Source: a virus. Taken from it: a DNA stretch of 64,000 bases. The DNA lies in the IMG/VR virus record IMGVR_UViG_3300042522_000700, positions 24,016 through 88,015 of that record; one strand, 5' to 3'. Both the position numbers and the translations under genes were made by a program. This document shows positions 61,501-64,000 of this stretch, piece after piece. Position 1 is the stretch's first letter; each line of letters begins with the position of its first letter. The notes under the pieces are model-generated. The model was not told the DNA's origin and searched no databases. It worked only from the letters and a program-made list of their open reading frames with translations.

Positions 61501-63658
61501 CTGAATTGCCATCTTCATCAAGAATTGTTTCTCCTGATAAGAAAGTTCCTGATAATGTAGAAACAAATAAAGTATTGCCGAAAGTGTAATTACCTGTAGT
61601 ATCTGATTCGATTACACCATAAGCTCTACTAGTTCTTCCAATGATATATTTGCCCGTAGTAAAACCAGCATCAACTAAACTATCCAATTTAATTCTAGTA
61701 AAAAATACTGGATTGAAATAAGAGAAATTGAATGTAGCATCATAAGGTCTAGTATTATTACCAGTTCTTCCTTTTGAAATTACAATATCAGTATCTTCAT
61801 TAAATCCAGAAGCCCTTTTAACTAAAGAAAAATCTTTGGGTTTAGCAATACCAATGATTGGAGTTATGGTTTCATTATAATCTACAACTATGCCATAGAT
61901 AGATTCACTAGAATTTGATAGAGCTAGAGATTCAGACAAGTATAAAAATCTTTTTTTGGAAGGACTGCCTTCATCATATTCTAAAAGATATGAATCTAGT
62001 AATGATTTTTTACCAACTACAGTGAACTCGATGTAAAATTGTCCACTAGATTCTGAAACTTCTGGTCTTCTAACTACAGAATGACCGATTACATCAGCAT
62101 AATCTACAGTTGACGCTAATCCACCACTTCTAGTTTTAATAAACCACAACTTAGATGGAAAATCTGTTTCTAGGGAAGGAAGCTCTCCAGTTACTTGAAC
62201 ATATATTGTTCTAATGCCATCACTCAAAGTAAATGGAACAGATCTTCTATTTTTTGTTTGTTTAAAATAAATTGAAGATTCTTCGTTGTTTAATCCAATT
62301 GTGCCATCATTAAAAACACTATTCAAATAAATGTTTGGTGTTGATGTAATTTCATCTCCAATTGTGTTTAGTGGAACTGAACCATATAGATTAGTAATCT
62401 TAAATTGTGATAATCCTTTAGTTTTGATAGTTACGTTATCTTTTACTAAAGTATCTCTAGCTTTATTAACTGTAATAGATTTGGTTTCTTTATTTACTAT
62501 CTCAAATCCTTTTACATATGCCTTTCCTGGCCCAACACCCAAAACTAATTTTGAAGATGCCTCGGAAAGAGATAATCCATTTACTTTATTAGTAGCTGAA
62601 TCTAATTTGTAAATGCCATTATTATTGTTTTGATAATATTCTCTTACATCGAATGAAAAATTGTCTACGACATAATCACCTGATTCATCGTATGTTCTTC
62701 TGGCGAGAGTTTCTTCTAATAAAGTATAATCGGCTGGCTTTATTTGTCTCTCGATTACGCCAGAATTAATCTGTAATAATTGTATAAAATTTTTATCTGT
62801 CTGTGCCAAATAATCAAATTTCTTCAACTCTAAAGAAATCTTTAATCGATGGGCTCCAGGAGAAGAAAAATTAGAATATCCTCTAGAGTTATCATATAAA
62901 GAAGCATCTTCTTCTGGAGTAACAATCGATTCCTGAATAACAAAACCAACTTTTGCTGATGGCTTATCGTAGTACTTATCAATAATTAAAATCTGTGTTT
63001 GATTTTGTACAAAATAACCATTAATAAAATAAACACCTTCATTTACTTCTGCAGCAGAAGCATAACCCATTGCTGGGCTTTGTAGACTAGTAGTTTCTTC
63101 TGTGATAGGATTAGTTACAAAAATACTAGTTGGAAGAACGCTGCCATCGGTTCCTACAACTAGTAAAGGTGTATTTACTCCACCAACAACTTCTAATGTT
63201 TCGCCTTGTCTAAAGGTATTTTCGTTGTTGGCGTCTCCGCTTGTCAAATAATTTACAAAAATTGTATCTGATTCTATTTCAGAACCATATTCTGAAGATA
63301 TTACCGAAGCAATAACTCCAGAATTTATGCCTCTTAATTGAGACCCAACTAGCTTCTTGATATCATATTTTTGATATACAATATTGCCGTCAACATTTAC
63401 GGCAACTTCAGAAACAGAAGACAATTTAACATAGTTTAACTTGTTATTTAACCCGACTTCTCCAGGTATAACAAGTTCTCCTTGCTTAAATTGGAATTTT
63501 CCGTAACTCTCGATTTGATTTTGGAGAATTGATTGGAGGGAGGTTAACTCCCTCGTTTGAACGGAATATCCAGGTCTAAAAAGAACTTTATAGAAGTTCT
63601 TTGAAGAATCAAAATCATCATAATATGGAGCTACATTAAGATTTGTCTTCTGTGGCAT
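55586..63658 (-). CDS. Giant baseplate/structural protein, 2690 residues, DUF4815-like N-terminus
   Basis: The N-terminus LNVAPYYDDFDSSKNFYKVLF, then TRELTSLQSILQNQIESYGKFQF and YFINGYFVQNQTQILI, is the DUF4815 pattern of phage baseplate/tail proteins. A long series of beta domains follows, including TATTSLF and LNQLDRSLTYKFVLSST regions, glycine-tyrosine repeats at about 735-800 and 1940-2010, and a C-terminal half with a LAQTFKIENYAGGVFVTGVD domain that is widespread in marine phage structural proteins. Located beside gp8-like and fibre genes, so a baseplate-fibre connector is likely (inference). Confidence 0.82.
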   Translation of the reverse strand: MPQKTNLNVAPYYDDFDSSKNFYKVLFRPGYSVQTRELTSLQSILQNQIESYGKFQFKQGELVIPGEVGLNNKLNYVKLSSVSEVAVNVDGNIVYQKYDIKKLVGSQLRGINSGVIASVISSEYGSEIESDTIFVNYLTSGDANNENTFRQGETLEVVGGVNTPLLVVGTDGSVLPTSIFVTNPITEETTSLQSPAMGYASAAEVNEGVYFINGYFVQNQTQILIIDKYYDKPSAKVGFVIQESIVTPEEDASLYDNSRGYSNFSSPGAHRLKISLELKKFDYLAQTDKNFIQLLQINSGVIERQIKPADYTLLEETLARRTYDESGDYVVDNFSFDVREYYQNNNNGIYKLDSATNKVNGLSLSEASSKLVLGVGPGKAYVKGFEIVNKETKSITVNKARDTLVKDNVTIKTKGLSQFKITNLYGSVPLNTIGDEITSTPNIYLNSVFNDGTIGLNNEESSIYFKQTKNRRSVPFTLSDGIRTIYVQVTGELPSLETDFPSKLWFIKTRSGGLASTVDYADVIGHSVVRRPEVSESSGQFYIEFTVVGKKSLLDSYLLEYDEGSPSKKRFLYLSESLALSNSSESIYGIVVDYNETITPIIGIAKPKDFSLVKRASGFNEDTDIVISKGRTGNNTRPYDATFNFSYFNPVFFTRIKLDSLVDAGFTTGKYIIGRTSRAYGVIESDTTGNYTFGNTLFVSTLSGTFLSGETILDEDGNSVKIAKDNTISHFIVTNGGNSYPSTSKIVINGQEIDQSKVSVSQYGGTIYSAKIISRDGISSTYSSPPIVTVTPAPSLSTNAATIVPVLNKNSVLTYTPQNIKSFSSTYNNHKFTADVDVTNTQYSTYTQISDFSFFGYKGRKYIECNGFGANLSKDLVQGDLIQFTDINNNVIRNIVQSVTDPEGITKSRIYFDYALPEDITNATIIRLRPNIENTNSSTLVFPTGSKQVGSLIKDTSDTKFKYYVRKDFITDLSSSGGNITFTAQLPVGTQRFVNFNENSYVVTVLDKGSSTAVNNGDIVYISPENVTIIQSEITSNQISAGAFVINLPTNYFGSIPLGGTFPKLKLTATIEIDKARPRLKTSIKNKRIVIISSGDRVIPLRGQDYDGETIETFSYSDAYRLRYIYEGTTTNPPKVDANGNLVSGTDITYKFTFDDGQRDTFYDVSRIVLKPGFDPPNGQLVVAFDYFEHSQGDFSTVDSYLHEAGVSVDEIPLFNSSVNGVISLKDAVDFRPKVDSETTITGFQDISILSNPAGRDYINFVGAGGVTSLSPASDSNLEYTVSFTETQYLDRIDGVFLTKKGDFVVKEGNSSQNPSRPDPVDDAIALCYLHIPAYTNNSKDVRIISVNNKRYTMKDIGKLEKRIERLEYYTTLSILEQQALNMQIKDEIGFDRFKSGFIVDNFEAHKIGNLNSLDYKCAIDSQQSVLRPQTKEDCFNLVEVNTRNDQRSVSGYVNNNGVITLPYKSLKFLGNDNATKTLNPNPFVVIQYVGDGSLTPSIDQWYDTTVAPLVNDTNTKLNSIFLAKDSVKESFASIHNSFIVNWTGTNKAFYNIESLANINSEDTQSSVTSASVASSSNVSPQNNELAKGVNSKTVNDLNVSTELQFFARSIPVKFVVGRLKPNTRVYIFMEGRDVGKWTIPDTRFTGVPGNSLSTFNSPLVTDLNGNLSGIILVPAGKSPVENSRWTGNPDTVSYDENSEEVRFTSGYKTIRFTSSSLNEIKENVETYAEVKFYSSGVIPQNPPSIVSTDTATFKANEGVQLVNSNTDIEIKPNPLAQTFKIENYAGGVFVTGVDLFFAKKSSSIPVKAYLTNVDVGKPGKYIVPGTECTLRPETLLKIYVTGDTETITIDKSEFVTGKNSNASGPILKVFDKNNIQIGDETSVRFDLNKEQVYTLVLENHNGISFVQNEQLIISSVTQYNARNNTNVNIFIAKDSGKVVDLKVTNVGENYTSATIIVESPQLPGGSTATGTVDVSDGKIYNTTISLSGRGYTEAPSVVIRGVGTGSGGAIIESVIEIDSPAVSMGVAIDRDGITPSTVPTRFNFNHPVYLQNNTEYALTIETDSIEYELWASKLGETEISTSNIVSSQPLLGSVYKSQNTDNWTEDLFEDIKFSLYKAEFDISKNAELLATNENLGYELLDVSPFETSVRSATNATSSLFKNNNSIIKVSHRDHGFEDKGNSYVFFKNSEDVGGISSVSLNSKLFRITNSGIDTYNIIGPNRAGASILGGGSKVLASYNRKFEKLYAQVAFLKLDGTNVDSFVKTTNAVPVDSNTTNYLSYSQSDFEKTFINEEQFFTNQKVISSRINETLNQLDRSLTYKFVLSSTNSNLSPVIDLRTSSVKTQSSRVENSTGYENRYGKRDQILRFSPLYNLTLTVVGTAGQISQNQTLVGATSKAEGTIVQITNSVALIRLKTKTPFLQNEAATLISSDGTVIDTISINISSISELSFNFSENSNVLAYYPQNVTIEYANKINGRVIVWDSKDKEMIIENSYAPINNDYTSKITKDSVFVRQETQASQSPDIFRVGDILKSSDGRYVEVASMEFTTGVDYVKETDAKNSSAAAKYVTKEVSINSAGSSIDVRLTINLKNTENVKVLYKIKETSSQSNFDDINWNYFNIDGNPDNDDLATASNSISGQFEKQSYYQEFKYSAPNLPEFTSFAIKIVMKTDDPAYVPKIQDLRAVASY

Positions 63659-63690
63659 TTTACCCCGACATTATACTACTATCTCGTAGT

Positions 63691-63699
63691 ATTATTTAG
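63691..63699 (-). promoter_or_regulatory. Variant late promoter motif before the giant baseplate gene
   Basis: CTAAATAAT on the minus strand, 33 bases before the ATG at 63658; a small hairpin ATACTA/TAGTAT follows it. Confidence 0.45.
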
Positions 63700-63715
63700 A
63701 AGAGTAAAAGTTAAA

Positions 63716-64000
63716 TCAGAACTCAATTACGAGTTTGATATCTTCAATTTGGTCAGGTGCTCTGGTGATCAATCTTCTGTTTTCAATATAGATGAGGTCT
63801 CCAGAATTATTTTCAATTTCAGGTGTAGCTAAACCAGCAGCAAATGTTACTCCATTAGTAGTAGCATTACTTGCCGTATCTACATTACCAGCAGCAAGTG
63901 AAGAAGCTCCTGTAACAGCATTAGCACCGTTAGAAGCAAAAGCTCTTACTTTGCCATTGTCTGTGTGTAAATCTGGCGATTGAACGTACTTAAGAACACC
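63716..64000 (-). CDS. C-terminal part of a probable baseplate wedge protein (gp8-like)
   Basis: 94 residues up to the stop; the gene continues past the window. Translation from the edge starts GVLKYVQSPDLHTDNG, contains an alanine/asparagine/threonine-rich stretch and ends SGDLIYIENRRLITRAPDQ followed by EDIKLVIEF. The YIENR-x-x-I-x-R-x-x-DQ-x-EDIK ending is the conserved C-terminus of a cyanophage baseplate wedge protein usually named gp8. Name is tentative. Confidence 0.6.
   Translation of the reverse strand, partial: GVLKYVQSPDLHTDNGKVRAFASNGANAVTGASSLAAGNVDTASNATTNGVTFAAGLATPEIENNSGDLIYIENRRLITRAPDQIEDIKLVIEF

Noticed and set aside
156-64000. Photosynthesis genes (psbA, psbD, hli), integrase, insertion sequences or CRISPR
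   Set aside because: None is visible on either strand in this window, although such photosynthesis genes are common elsewhere in cyanophage genomes.

Overview
The window is a contiguous piece of a T4-like cyanophage (marine cyanomyovirus of the Synechococcus/Prochlorococcus type). The sequence shows a nearly complete set of T4 core replication, recombination and virion genes in the order known from cyanomyoviruses. Mixed with them are cyanophage-associated genes: MazG, Hsp20, a CobS-like ATPase with a peptidase/VWA partner, a DUF3110-like protein and 2OG-Fe(II) oxygenases. The window starts inside a tRNA-Ser(UGA) gene and ends inside a probable baseplate-wedge gene. Every gene except one (36901-37500) is on the minus strand, so transcription runs from high to low coordinates. 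Genes are tightly packed, mostly joined by ATGA or TAATG overlaps, and no stretch over 300 bases lacks a gene.

Replication/recombination half (1-20.1 kb), read from the right: gp3-uvsY-uvsW and an Sm-like small protein; then gp55 (late sigma), gp47, a DUF3110-like protein and gp46, ending at a strong terminator; then the zincin/VWA protein; then the CobS-like ATPase, two small proteins, gp45, gp44, two micro-proteins, gp62, RegA and a 42-residue protein, ending at a terminator; then hsp20 and its terminator; then three Sm-like small proteins, gp43, UvsX, gp41, MazG and tRNA-Ser. Sigma70-type early promoters (TTGAC(A/C)-N17-TATA(C/A)T) lie directly at hairpins or terminators, so that the -35 box is part of the hairpin.

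Head/neck/tail half (20-36 kb): gp23, gp22, gp21, a 58-residue core protein, gp20, gp19, gp18, gp17, a zinc-ribbon-like protein, a DUF5661-like protein, two structural proteins, gp16, gp15, gp14 and gp13. Many of these units are preceded by T4-type late promoter motifs (NATAAATA, or a CTAAATA(A/T) variant). At about 36.2-37.5 kb two AT-rich 2OG-Fe(II) oxygenase genes sit head to head over a pair of overlapping promoters, like a cargo insertion.

Tail-fibre/baseplate half (37.5-64 kb): a fibre-associated protein, three tandem glycine-rich adhesin paralogues, and very large structural proteins of 3075, 1415 and 2690 residues with modular repeats, accompanied by small structural proteins. A glycine/tyrosine beta-repeat module recurs in the large proteins and also inside the tail sheath gp18.

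Functionally, early transcription would make the replisome (gp43/45/44/62/41), recombination proteins (UvsX/Y/W, gp46/47) and gp55. RegA would shut down early translation, and gp55 with gp45 would switch on the late motifs in front of the virion genes. Gene names come from recognising family sequence patterns by eye; no database search was run.
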